A DNA stretch of 64,000 nt from Streptomyces qinglanensis (GTDB lineage: Bacteria > Actinomycetota > Actinomycetes > Streptomycetales > Streptomycetaceae), in NCBI RefSeq assembly GCF_900111245.1, contig NZ_FOGO01000007.1:1-64000 (forward strand), in the 5' to 3' direction. Below are positions 17,774-25,861 of the stretch, in pieces; within the stretch, counting starts at the first letter, position 1, and every line of letters starts with the position of its first letter. A program made the position numbers and the translations under genes. Under the pieces are notes generated by a model. The model saw nothing but the letters and a program-made list of their open reading frames with translations. It was not told the DNA's origin and made no database searches.

Positions 17774-19010
17774 CCGCGGAGACGAACGCCAGCACCACGT
17801 TGTGCCCGCCGAAGCCACAGGAGTTGCTGAGGGCCAGGCCCACGGGCCGCGAACGCGCGGTGCCGTGCACGAGGTCGAGTCCCCGGGCCCCGGGGTCGGC
17901 GCCGCGGAGGTTGGCGGTCGGCGGTACCGTCCCGCGCTGCACGGCCAGCACGGTCAGCGCCGCTTCCACGGCACCGGCCGCGCCCATCATGTGCCCGGTC
18001 ACCCCCTTGGTGGAGGTGACCGCGGGACCCCCGCCGAAGAGGGCGTGCAACACGGCCCCCTCGGTCCGGTCGTTGAGCGGGGTTCCGGTGCCGTGGGCGT
18101 TGACGTGGTCCACGTCCGTGCGGGCGGCACCGGCCCGGTCCAGCGCCTGCTCCGCCGCTCTGCGCAGGTGGCGGCCCTCCGGCTCCGGCGCCACGGTGTG
18201 GTGCGCGTCGGCCGACGAGCCGTGCCCGGCGAGCAGGGCGCGGACGGGGGCACCCCGCGCCGCCGCGTCCGGCGCGCGCTCCAGCACCAGCACTCCGGCG
18301 CCCTCCGCCAGGACGAAGCCGTCCCGCTCGGTGTCGAACGGGCGCGAGGCGCCCGCAGGATCGCCGACCCGGCGGGAGAGGGCACCCGCCCGGGCGAAGG
18401 CCGTCGCACACAGCGGGGTCACCATGGCGTCGCTGCCGCCGGCGACGGCGATGTCGCAGGCGCCGGCATCCAGCAGCATGGCCGCGACGGCCACCGCGGT
18501 CGCACCCGAGGCGCAGGCGGTCGCGGTGTGCAGTGCCGGTCCGTGCGCTCCCAGGTCGATGGCGAGCCGGCCGGCGGCCATGTTCGGCAGAAAGGCGGGC
18601 AGGGTGAGCGGGGAGACCGCGCGGTGCCCGGTGGTGAGGAACCTGTGGTGCTGCTCCTCGTAGGTGGCCACGCCGCCGGCCGCCGAGCCCAGGACGACCG
18701 CGACCCGCGCGCCGTCCCAGGAGCGTGGCTCCAAGGCGGCGTCCCGCACCGCCTCCCGGGCCGCCACCAGGGCGAACTGGGTAAACCTGTCGTCCCGCCA
18801 GGGCTGGGCGCCGCCCACGTGCCGGCGGGGCTCGAACCCCTCGACCCGGCACGAGAGCGGGACCGGCGCCCCGGCGAGTGCGGGATCCTCCGCCGCGGTG
18901 GAACGGCCCGAGCACACCCGCCGCCAGGTCTGCTCGGTGCCCAGACCCGCCGGAGTCACCAGGCCCAGACCGGTCACCGCCGCGGCACGGCCACTCCCAC
19001 CGCCGCTCAC
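17757..19010 (-). CDS. Beta-ketoacyl-ACP synthase II (KAS II/FabF-like)
   Basis: A 417-residue condensing enzyme that elongates an ACP-bound acyl chain with malonyl-ACP. The Cys-His-His triad is intact: Cys in TATACASGATA, His in NAHGTGTPLND, and Lys/His in STKGVTGHMMGAAG; the gatekeeper-like end LSNSCGFGGHN is also typical. It therefore acts as a true ketosynthase, not a chain-length factor. The GTG start at 19010 overlaps the ACP stop (GTGA). It is the last gene of a seven-gene minus-strand operon beginning at 25309. Confidence 0.88.
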   Translation of the reverse strand: MSGGGSGRAAAVTGLGLVTPAGLGTEQTWRRVCSGRSTAAEDPALAGAPVPLSCRVEGFEPRRHVGGAQPWRDDRFTQFALVAAREAVRDAALEPRSWDGARVAVVLGSAAGGVATYEEQHHRFLTTGHRAVSPLTLPAFLPNMAAGRLAIDLGAHGPALHTATACASGATAVAVAAMLLDAGACDIAVAGGSDAMVTPLCATAFARAGALSRRVGDPAGASRPFDTERDGFVLAEGAGVLVLERAPDAAARGAPVRALLAGHGSSADAHHTVAPEPEGRHLRRAAEQALDRAGAARTDVDHVNAHGTGTPLNDRTEGAVLHALFGGGPAVTSTKGVTGHMMGAAGAVEAALTVLAVQRGTVPPTANLRGADPGARGLDLVHGTARSRPVGLALSNSCGFGGHNVVLAFVSAATPVG

Positions 19011-19276
19011 TCCTGCGTCCCCTGCCCGGCGGGCCGCTGCTCCTCGCTCTGCAGCTTCCGCACCAGTGCCGCGACGTCCTCGGGGGTGGCCTCGCCGGTG
19101 ACCGCGTCGTCGGGCGGGCCGACGGCGTACTGCTCCTGGAGCGTGACCAGGAGCTCGGTGACGGCGAGGGAGTCCAGGCCGAGTTCGGTCAGGGTGGTGC
19201 CGGGCGCGATTCCCTCGGCGGGGATGTCGAACTTCTCGGTGAGCACAGTGATCACATGGTCGTGGACGGAGTCCAT
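19007..19276 (-). CDS. Acyl carrier protein
   Basis: An 89-residue acyl carrier protein. The phosphopantetheine attachment serine is Ser36 in ELGLDSLAVTELL. The helical pattern is normal, with an extra Glu/Gln-rich tail after residue 78. GGAGGAAGAG precedes the ATG at 19276. The start lies 25 bases inside the upstream KAS III gene and the stop overlaps the KAS II start, so the three are translationally coupled. It should carry the growing chain of the operon's product. Confidence 0.88.
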   Translation of the reverse strand: MDSVHDHVITVLTEKFDIPAEGIAPGTTLTELGLDSLAVTELLVTLQEQYAVGPPDDAVTGEATPEDVAALVRKLQSEEQRPAGQGTQE

Positions 19277-20397
19277 GGCTCTTCCTCCCGCTGCTGTCGG
19301 TCCTGTGGCGGATACGTGTCGTGTGCCGGCCGGTCGGCCGCTGCGGCCGGTCCGGCGGGGGTGTCGGCGCAGGCCCGGGCCGTGGGCCAGGTCAGGGCGA
19401 GGGAACCCCAGGTGAGCCCGCCTCCGAAGGCGGTCAGCAGGGTGGGGGCGCCCGGCCGCACCACGCCGCGGGCCGCGGTGTCGGCCAGCGCCAGCGGAAC
19501 GGAGGCGGCCGCGGTGTTGCCGACGTCGCGGATGTTGCCGAAGCGGCACTCGGCCGCGACGCCGAGCCGGTCGCCGACCGTGTCCAGAATCCGCTGGTTG
19601 GCCTGGTGTCCGATGAACGCGCCGAGTGCCGGGGCCCGCCAGTCCGCCCGCCGCAGGACGGTACGGGAGGACTCCGTCATCCGGCGCACCGCGTGCGCGT
19701 AGACCTCCCGGCCCCGCATCCGCAGGTACCGGTGGTCCCGCGGTGGCCGGTGAGAGGTGGCGGGCGCCGCGGAGCCGCCCGCGGCGATGGCGATCAGATC
19801 GCTCCCCGCACCGTCCGCCCCCAGGTCCCAGGCGAGCACCTCGCCCGGTTCCCCGGGGTCTCCGGCACGCAGCAGCACCGCGCCCGCGCCGTCGCCGAAG
19901 ACGACGGCGGTGTCCCGGTCCCGGGGGTCGACGATGGTGGAGTACGTCTCCGCGCCGATGACCAGGGGCCGTTCGCAGACCCCGGACCGGACCAGCCCGG
20001 TGGCCACGGTCAGCGCGTAGACGAACCCGGAGCAGACCGCTGCCAGATCGAAGGCGGGGACGGTTCCCAGGCCGAGCCGGTGTGCCACCTGCGGAGCCGT
20101 CGCCGGGCAGCGCCGGTCCGGTGTCGTCGTGGCCAGGAGCACCATGTCGGGCGCGGCGCCGCCCGCCGACTCGAGCGCGGCTCCTCCGGCGGCCGCCGCC
20201 AGGTCCCCGGTGGCGATGCCGGGGCCCGCGCGGCGGCGACGCGCGATGCCGGTGCGCGAGCGGATCCACTCGTCGCTGGTGGCGAGGTCCCCGTCGTGCG
20301 CCACGTCGGCGTTGCTCCGCTCCGCGGGGGGCAGTGCGGCGCCGATGCCGCACACCACACCGGCCCGCCCGTCGTGCTGGGGTGTCCGGGGCGGCAC
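19252..20397 (-). CDS. KAS III (FabH-like) ketosynthase, copy 1
   Basis: A 381-residue beta-ketoacyl-ACP synthase III, normally the starter-unit condensing enzyme. The Cys-His-Asn triad is intact (AVCSGFVYAL, GHQANQRI, VGNTAAAS). A 45-residue tail rich in Ala, Asp and Gln extends past the usual FabH end (about 335 residues). The GTG at 20397 has GGAGGTG just upstream, straddling the stop of the ketoreductase gene. Together with the second KAS III at 21262, the operon has two different priming enzymes, which is unusual. Confidence 0.85.
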   Translation of the reverse strand: MPPRTPQHDGRAGVVCGIGAALPPAERSNADVAHDGDLATSDEWIRSRTGIARRRRAGPGIATGDLAAAAGGAALESAGGAAPDMVLLATTTPDRRCPATAPQVAHRLGLGTVPAFDLAAVCSGFVYALTVATGLVRSGVCERPLVIGAETYSTIVDPRDRDTAVVFGDGAGAVLLRAGDPGEPGEVLAWDLGADGAGSDLIAIAAGGSAAPATSHRPPRDHRYLRMRGREVYAHAVRRMTESSRTVLRRADWRAPALGAFIGHQANQRILDTVGDRLGVAAECRFGNIRDVGNTAAASVPLALADTAARGVVRPGAPTLLTAFGGGLTWGSLALTWPTARACADTPAGPAAAADRPAHDTYPPQDRQQREEEPWTPSTTM

Positions 20398-20401
20398 CGG
20401 C

Positions 20402-21265
20402 TCACACCTCCGCGAAGGGGGAGGCGGGCTTGGGGATGCCGGCGAGACCGCCGTCCGGTACCGACAGTCCGCCGTCCAGCAGCAGCGCCTGCCCGGTCAG
20501 ATAGCCGGCCGCGGGCGAGGCCAGGTACAGCGCGGCCCAGGCGGCCTCCTCGGGTTCGGCCCAGCGGCCCATCGGCACGTGCGCCATCAGCCAGTCGGAG
20601 ACCGGGGCGGTGCCGGAGGCGAACGAGGTCATGTCGGTGCGGGCCCACCCGGGGCACAGCGCGTTCACCCGGATGCCCTCCCGCGCCCACCCGACGGCCA
20701 GGCTGCGGGCCAGGGAGACCTGTCCGGCCTTGGTCGCCGCGTACGCCTCCATCATCGGAGTGCCCACGGCCCCGGCCACCGAGGACATCAGCACCAGGGA
20801 GGCCCGCCGGGACGCTTTGAGGTGCGGATGGGCGTGCCGGCACAGCGCGGCGGAGGCGTTGAGGTTGACGGTCACCACCGCGTCCCAGTCCTCCTGCCGC
20901 GTGTGCTGCAGGGGGGCGACGTTCGGAGTGCCGTCGGGGCCGGTGGGCAGGATGCCGGCGTTGTGGACGACGGCATCGAGCCCGCCCAGCGCGTCGGCCG
21001 CCCGGTCGACCACGGCCCCGGCGGCGGACGGCTCCGAGAAGTCGGCGGGTGCCAGGGCGGCGGTCCGCCCCCGGCGCGCGACCTCGGCTGCGGTGTCCTC
21101 CAGCGCGGCCGAGGTACGCGCCGACAGCACCAGGTCGGCGCCCGCGTCGGCGAAGGCGAGCGCGACGGCCCGGCCGATTCCGCGCGACGCGCCCGTCACC
21201 AGGGCACGGATGCCGTCGAGCCGGAACGCCTCGGCGGTGGTGGGGGTGGTGTTCATGGTGTTCAT
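20402..21265 (-). CDS. FabG-like short-chain ketoreductase
   Basis: A 287-residue SDR with the NAD(P)-binding motif TGASRGIGRA, NAG (VHNAGIL), catalytic Ser in MSSVAG and YxxxK in YAATKAG; the C-terminal LLLDGGLSVP is normal. It most likely reduces 3-ketoacyl-ACP to 3-hydroxyacyl-ACP in this operon. The ATG at 21265 is favoured by a GGAGCC site; a second ATG lies three codons later. Its start overlaps the upstream KAS III stop (ATGA). Confidence 0.87.
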   Translation of the reverse strand: MNTMNTTPTTAEAFRLDGIRALVTGASRGIGRAVALAFADAGADLVLSARTSAALEDTAAEVARRGRTAALAPADFSEPSAAGAVVDRAADALGGLDAVVHNAGILPTGPDGTPNVAPLQHTRQEDWDAVVTVNLNASAALCRHAHPHLKASRRASLVLMSSVAGAVGTPMMEAYAATKAGQVSLARSLAVGWAREGIRVNALCPGWARTDMTSFASGTAPVSDWLMAHVPMGRWAEPEEAAWAALYLASPAAGYLTGQALLLDGGLSVPDGGLAGIPKPASPFAEV

Positions 21266-22356
21266 CGCGGGCTCCGTTCCGTGGATTCCGGGGCGGGGGC
21301 GGTGCGGATGACGGGGGCGCCGCTCCAGGTGAGCAGCGCGCTGCCCCAAGTCATCCCGGCGCCGAAGGTGGTGAGCAGGACGCGGCTGCCGCGCGGCAGA
21401 GCACCGTCGGCGGCCGTGGCGGCCAGCGCGTAGGGCGTCGAGGCGGCGCCGATGTTGCCGACCTCGTCCGCGACGATCGGGAGCCTGCCCGGCGGAATGC
21501 CCAGCGACGTGCCGACCGAACGCAGCAGCCTGGGGTTGGGCTGGTGGGCGACGAAGGCGTCGATGTCCTCCATGCGCAGCCGGTTGCGGGCCAGGCCGTC
21601 GGCGACGACGGCGGGGAACATCTCGGCGATGAAGTCCCGTACGGCGCGGCCGTCCATCCGGATGGTGTGCCGGCCCGCGGCGACCGTGCCGGAGCTGGCC
21701 GGTGCCCGGCTCCCCCCTGCGGGGATCAGCACATGGTCGGCGAGGGCGCCGTCGGAGCCGAGGTGGAAGTCGGTGAACCCCTCCCCCGCGGGGACCGGAC
21801 CCAGCACCGAGGCGGCGGCCCCGTCGGCGAACAGCACGGCGGTTGCCCGGTCGGCGGGGTCGAGGAACTTCGAGTACGCCTCGACGCCCACCACCGCCGC
21901 GTGCCGGGCACAGGCGTCGGAGCGCAGGTAGTCGTGCGCGACGCGGACCGCGAACAGCCAGCCCGAGCAGGCCGCGCTGACATCGAGGGCGACCGCGTTG
22001 CGGGCCTTGGTGAGGGCCTGGACACGGCAGGCGGTGGCCGGTCCCAGCTCGTCGGGGGTCGAGGTGGCCAGGATCAGGAGGTCGAGCTGCTCGCTGTCGA
22101 GTCCGGCGGCTGCCACGGCGGACCGTACCGCGGCCGCCGCCAGGTCCGAGGCGGCCTCGTCCGGTGCCGCGGCGTGCCGGTTGCGCACGCCGGTCCGTTC
22201 GGTGATCCATCCGGGGCTGACGCCGGCGGAGCGTGCGACCTCGTCGTTGGAGCGCCGCCCGGCGGGCAGATGGGTGCCCATGCCGAGCACGCCGATCGCG
22301 GGCGGCCGCGCGGCGGGCGCCGCAGCGGCGCCGGGGGTGGGCAGGGTCGTGGTCAC
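21262..22356 (-). CDS. KAS III (FabH-like) ketosynthase, copy 2
   Basis: A 364-residue KAS III with intact Cys (AACSGWLFAV), His (AHQPNPRL) and Asn (VGNIGAAS). It is clearly divergent from copy 1 of the same operon, so the two probably use different acyl starters or one performs chain transfer or ester formation, as known for some KAS III homologues of antibiotic clusters. The GTG at 22356 has GGAGGA upstream and overlaps the acyl-CoA oxidase stop (GTGA). Confidence 0.85.
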   Translation of the reverse strand: MTTTLPTPGAAAAPAARPPAIGVLGMGTHLPAGRRSNDEVARSAGVSPGWITERTGVRNRHAAAPDEAASDLAAAAVRSAVAAAGLDSEQLDLLILATSTPDELGPATACRVQALTKARNAVALDVSAACSGWLFAVRVAHDYLRSDACARHAAVVGVEAYSKFLDPADRATAVLFADGAAASVLGPVPAGEGFTDFHLGSDGALADHVLIPAGGSRAPASSGTVAAGRHTIRMDGRAVRDFIAEMFPAVVADGLARNRLRMEDIDAFVAHQPNPRLLRSVGTSLGIPPGRLPIVADEVGNIGAASTPYALAATAADGALPRGSRVLLTTFGAGMTWGSALLTWSGAPVIRTAPAPESTERSPR

Positions 22357-24230
22357 GGGTGTCCTCCGTCGGGGCGGTCGAGGGTGGCGTGGAGCGCGGT
22401 GGCGTAGTCGGGATCGGTCAGCGGGGTGGGGGCGAGCGACTCGGGCGGGGCGAGAGCGGCCGCCAGTTCCTCGATGTGCGGGACGAGTCGCGCGCACTGG
22501 CGGTCCGCGGCCGCGTCCAGGGAAGCGGCCGTGCGGGCGGAGACGACGCCGGTCCACTGCAGCGGTCCGGCCAGCCGCAGCGCCTGCGTGGTGCCGTAGA
22601 GGGCGGTCAGTCCGCCCCGGGCCGGGTCGGAGCCGCCGGTGGTCGCGGAGGCGGCCACGGACTGCGCGGCGAGCCGGAGGGTGTGGACCTCGCCGAGCTG
22701 CCGGGCGCGCTCCAGCAGCGGGTTCCACAGGTCCATTCCCCCCAGTCCGCGGCGGCGGCCGTCCTCCAGCGCTGCCCGCAGTCCGGCCGCCAGGCGCTGC
22801 TCCAGGGCGGTGACGATCCGGCACCACCAGGTGGGGTCGTCGGGGTCGGGCGGCGGGCGGGTGTCGGCCGGCGGTCCGTCGGCGGGGCGCTCCTCGGCCA
22901 GGGCGCAGCCGACGTCGAGCAGTACGAGCCGGTTGTCGCCACCCGCCGCACCGAAGGAGTCCGCGAAGCCGCTGTAGCCGCTGAGCCGGTTGGCGGCGAG
23001 GTAGCCCGCGACACCGCAGCGGCGGCGGCACTCCGCTGTGACGCGCGCCGCGCCGTCCACGGCGGACGCCTTCAGCGCGGACAGCCTGCGGTCGACAGCG
23101 GCCCAGGGGGTGAACGCCGCCTCCCCCGCCCCGCCGGCCGCGGCGGGGCGTTCGCCGGACCGCTGCGTCTGTGCCTCCTCGGCCTGCTGCCAGAGGTCCA
23201 GCGCGGTGCTCGCCACCCGGTCGAGGGCGAACGCCTCAGCCAGCGCACCCAGCACCGCGCGCTGCTGGGTGCGGTAGGCCAGCACGGGTGCGCCGGGGGC
23301 GATCCTGCCGTGCGAGCGCCGGTGCTGGGAGTGGCGCAGCGCGGCCACGGCGGACGCGCGCGCCGTGGCGGCGGCCGCGGTGGGCACCGTCGCCCACAGG
23401 CGGCGTCCGACGTCCAGGGTGCGCTGCAGCGCCCGGTCGGGGCCGCCGCCCGGGTCGTGCAGGACGCCGTCGTCGTCGATCGAGGCAGCGCCGCGCAGCC
23501 AGCGGTCGTAGGGCAGCCGTGCTCCCTCGAACCGCACCAGCGCGTACTCCAGGGGCAGGGCCTCCACACCGAGCGGTCCGCTGACCGCGACCCCGGGAGC
23601 GGTGCTCCGCTCGTCGCACAGGTCGGCGAGGAAGGGATGGACTCCGTGGCAGGTGCCGTCCACCACCAGGCGGGCGCACACCACGGCCGACTGCGGCCGG
23701 CCCGGGACACCGACGCCGGAGAACTTGGCGGCCCCGGCGTCGGGCGTGCGCAGGACGAACTCGCGGCGCTCCGGGTCGAACTCGGCGGTGGTGCGGAGCG
23801 CGAGGTGGCTGTTGGCGTCGCCGATCTCGGTGACCAGGAAGACCCCCTTGCGGTGGCCGCTCTCCAGGGCTTCCACCGCCTGCGCGAGGTCTCCCGCGCC
23901 GAGTTGCTCCGCGTCCGCAGCGCCGGCGACGGAGCCCAGGCAGAGAATGTGGTGGTTGACGACGGTCATGTACAGCGCCGGGTCGACCAGGGCGGTGCAG
24001 GCGCTCAGCGCGGCCAGCCACTCCCGGTCCCGCAGCAGTTCGCGGGCGGGCGGCAGCACCGCCGCCAGCCGCGTCAGCGCATGGTGTGTCCGGTGGTTGC
24101 GGCTGGGCCCCTCGCCCGGTGCGGGAGGGCGCTGGGCTCCGAGCACGTCCGCGATGTGCCGGGCCTGCCGGGTCCGCAGGGGGTCGCCGTCGCAGCGGTG
24201 CGGGGGCGGCGCGGCGTCCGGCGGTGTCAC
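22353..24230 (-). CDS. Acyl-CoA oxidase/dehydrogenase-like flavoprotein
   Basis: A 625-residue flavoprotein most like acyl-CoA oxidases. It has GVFLVTEIGDANSHLALRTT followed by a DPERREFVLRTP stretch, the FAD- and substrate-binding core of that family, and the large helical C-terminal domain. It could introduce a 2,3-double bond into the acyl chain, replacing the dehydratase that this operon lacks. The GTG at 24230 overlaps the acyltransferase stop. The usual catalytic base could not be assigned by eye. Confidence 0.72.
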   Translation of the reverse strand: MTPPDAAPPPHRCDGDPLRTRQARHIADVLGAQRPPAPGEGPSRNHRTHHALTRLAAVLPPARELLRDREWLAALSACTALVDPALYMTVVNHHILCLGSVAGAADAEQLGAGDLAQAVEALESGHRKGVFLVTEIGDANSHLALRTTAEFDPERREFVLRTPDAGAAKFSGVGVPGRPQSAVVCARLVVDGTCHGVHPFLADLCDERSTAPGVAVSGPLGVEALPLEYALVRFEGARLPYDRWLRGAASIDDDGVLHDPGGGPDRALQRTLDVGRRLWATVPTAAAATARASAVAALRHSQHRRSHGRIAPGAPVLAYRTQQRAVLGALAEAFALDRVASTALDLWQQAEEAQTQRSGERPAAAGGAGEAAFTPWAAVDRRLSALKASAVDGAARVTAECRRRCGVAGYLAANRLSGYSGFADSFGAAGGDNRLVLLDVGCALAEERPADGPPADTRPPPDPDDPTWWCRIVTALEQRLAAGLRAALEDGRRRGLGGMDLWNPLLERARQLGEVHTLRLAAQSVAASATTGGSDPARGGLTALYGTTQALRLAGPLQWTGVVSARTAASLDAAADRQCARLVPHIEELAAALAPPESLAPTPLTDPDYATALHATLDRPDGGHP

Positions 24231-25309
24231 GCGATCACCCCGTGCTGCTCGCGGCGGTCGGCGCCGGGCCCCGCGCTCCCCGGCCGCCCTGGGCCGGGGT
24301 ACCGGAGCCGGTGCGGCCGCTCCCAGGGGAAGTCCGGTTCGGTGAGCGGACTGCGCGCCGCGACCGAGTCGTACCGCGCCAGGACCCGACGGGCGTTGCG
24401 GGTGAGCGCCTGACCGGTACCGGCCTCCAGCAGCAGGGCGGGGCCGGGGCTCGCGGCCCGCTCCAGCACCGGGGGCAGCAGCACCGGGCGGGTCAGGCAG
24501 GCGGCGAGCCCCTGGTACGGGTCGTCCCCCCTGCTGTAGGGGCCGCCGTGGACGGCCGAGTGCACGGGCGTGTGGGCCGGCCGGGACGGCAGGGTGCGGA
24601 TCGCGGCCGCGAATCCTTCCGCGTACGAGCTCAGCGAGGGGTGGTGGGAGGCGAAGGGCAGCCGGAGCCGGACCGCTGCCACCCCGTGCCGCTCGGCGCA
24701 CGTCTCGGCCTGCGAGAGTTCATGTGTCGGGCCGCTGAGGACCGTCTCCTCCGGGTCGTTGACACAGGCCACGGACACCCGACGGGCCCCCGCCGCGTCC
24801 AGCAGCTCCTGCGCCCGGTCCTCGCCTGCCGCGAGCAGGGTCATGCCGCCGCGGCAGCGGCTCAGGTAGCGCGAGAGCCTGCAGGCGACACGGGTTCCGT
24901 CGGCCACGTCGAAGACCCCCGCGGCGGTGAGCGCGGCGATCTCCCCGAAGCTCACGGCGACGATCCGCCGGGGTGCCGCGCCGATGGCGCACAGCGCCCG
25001 GTGGACCGCCAAGGACGCGCCGAACAGCGCCACTTGCGGGGTGCCCACCGGACCGGCCGCCAGGGTCCGGCCGCTGGGCGGCGTGCTGCCGAGCAGCGCG
25101 GGCCCCAGCGCGGGTACTCCGTAGCTGCCGCTGACCGCGTCGACCCGGGCGAACACTTCCTCGGCCGCGGCGCGGACCACGGGGTGGGCGCGGGCGGCCG
25201 CCACCAGCGGCGAGACGGCGAAATCCCCCTGGCCCGGGAAGAGATGAACGATGTCGGGAGCGGCCGCACCCCGGGCGGACAGCTCGGACCGGTCGGGTAC
25301 TGAGGACAT
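24227..25309 (-). CDS. Malonyl-CoA:ACP acyltransferase-like protein
   Basis: A 360-residue acyltransferase, first gene of the operon and presumed loader of extender units on the ACP. It has the N-terminal LFPGQGDF motif, the nucleophile elbow and the distal FASHHPSL histidine. The elbow reads AVSFGE instead of the usual GHSxGE, so the serine is kept but the Gly-His before it is replaced. This could alter activity or substrate. The last 60 residues are Pro/Gly/Arg-rich. The ATG at 25309 has AGAGAG nearby. Confidence 0.75.
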   Translation of the reverse strand: MSSVPDRSELSARGAAAPDIVHLFPGQGDFAVSPLVAAARAHPVVRAAAEEVFARVDAVSGSYGVPALGPALLGSTPPSGRTLAAGPVGTPQVALFGASLAVHRALCAIGAAPRRIVAVSFGEIAALTAAGVFDVADGTRVACRLSRYLSRCRGGMTLLAAGEDRAQELLDAAGARRVSVACVNDPEETVLSGPTHELSQAETCAERHGVAAVRLRLPFASHHPSLSSYAEGFAAAIRTLPSRPAHTPVHSAVHGGPYSRGDDPYQGLAACLTRPVLLPPVLERAASPGPALLLEAGTGQALTRNARRVLARYDSVAARSPLTEPDFPWERPHRLRYPGPGRPGSAGPGADRREQHGVIA

Positions 25310-25861
25310 GGTGCTCTCTCTCTTTGCGCAGGGGGCTCTGTCCGCACGGCGGGCAGGGACAGCCGGGTACGGTGGGCAGGTGGCGACTCCGGGCGCCGGA
25401 TGAGGGCTTTCGCTCGGTGGGATGCGCGACGGGCGGTCACCGGGGTGGCGCGCGCGGCCGGGAGAGATCCGGAGCGTGCCGGGCGGTGCCGGTTTCTGGA
25501 CTTTTCCTCGCGGACCCGGGGCGGCCGCACCCCGGGCAGGGCCGTTCCGTGAGAACCCCTCGTGACGTGCAGCGTTGCGGCGCGCCTCGACGGCGTGTGA
25601 CGACTGGTGTCAGGGGAACGGCAACAACTGACACACGGAAACCGCCGGGCCAGTGGCGCCCCGTGCGTGCAGTCCGAAAACATTCCCGGTTCGTGCGGAG
25701 AGGTCTCCGCTCCGGGTATGTCTCCACCGAAGCACAAGGACGGGCGCGGTGATAATCAGATCCGGTCCTCGGGACGTGAACGCGTTGAAAGCCCCCGGCC
25801 CGCGTGACCGGGCGACCCCGCGGAGCGGCGCGGCCGGGCAGAAGCAAGCCAGGAGACGCCC
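25310..25861. promoter_or_regulatory. Divergent promoter region of the fatty-acid-type operon and its regulator
   Basis: No credible gene occupies this 552-base gap. It holds a separated inverted repeat, GTGTCAG (25607-25613) and CTGACAC (25628-25634), which could be an operator. The two divergent promoters must lie here, but I cannot place their -35/-10 boxes with confidence. Confidence 0.45.

Noticed and set aside
25607-25807. 66-residue open frame in the regulator-operon gap
   Set aside because: No ribosome site, no recognisable family, and it spans the likely promoter and operator region.
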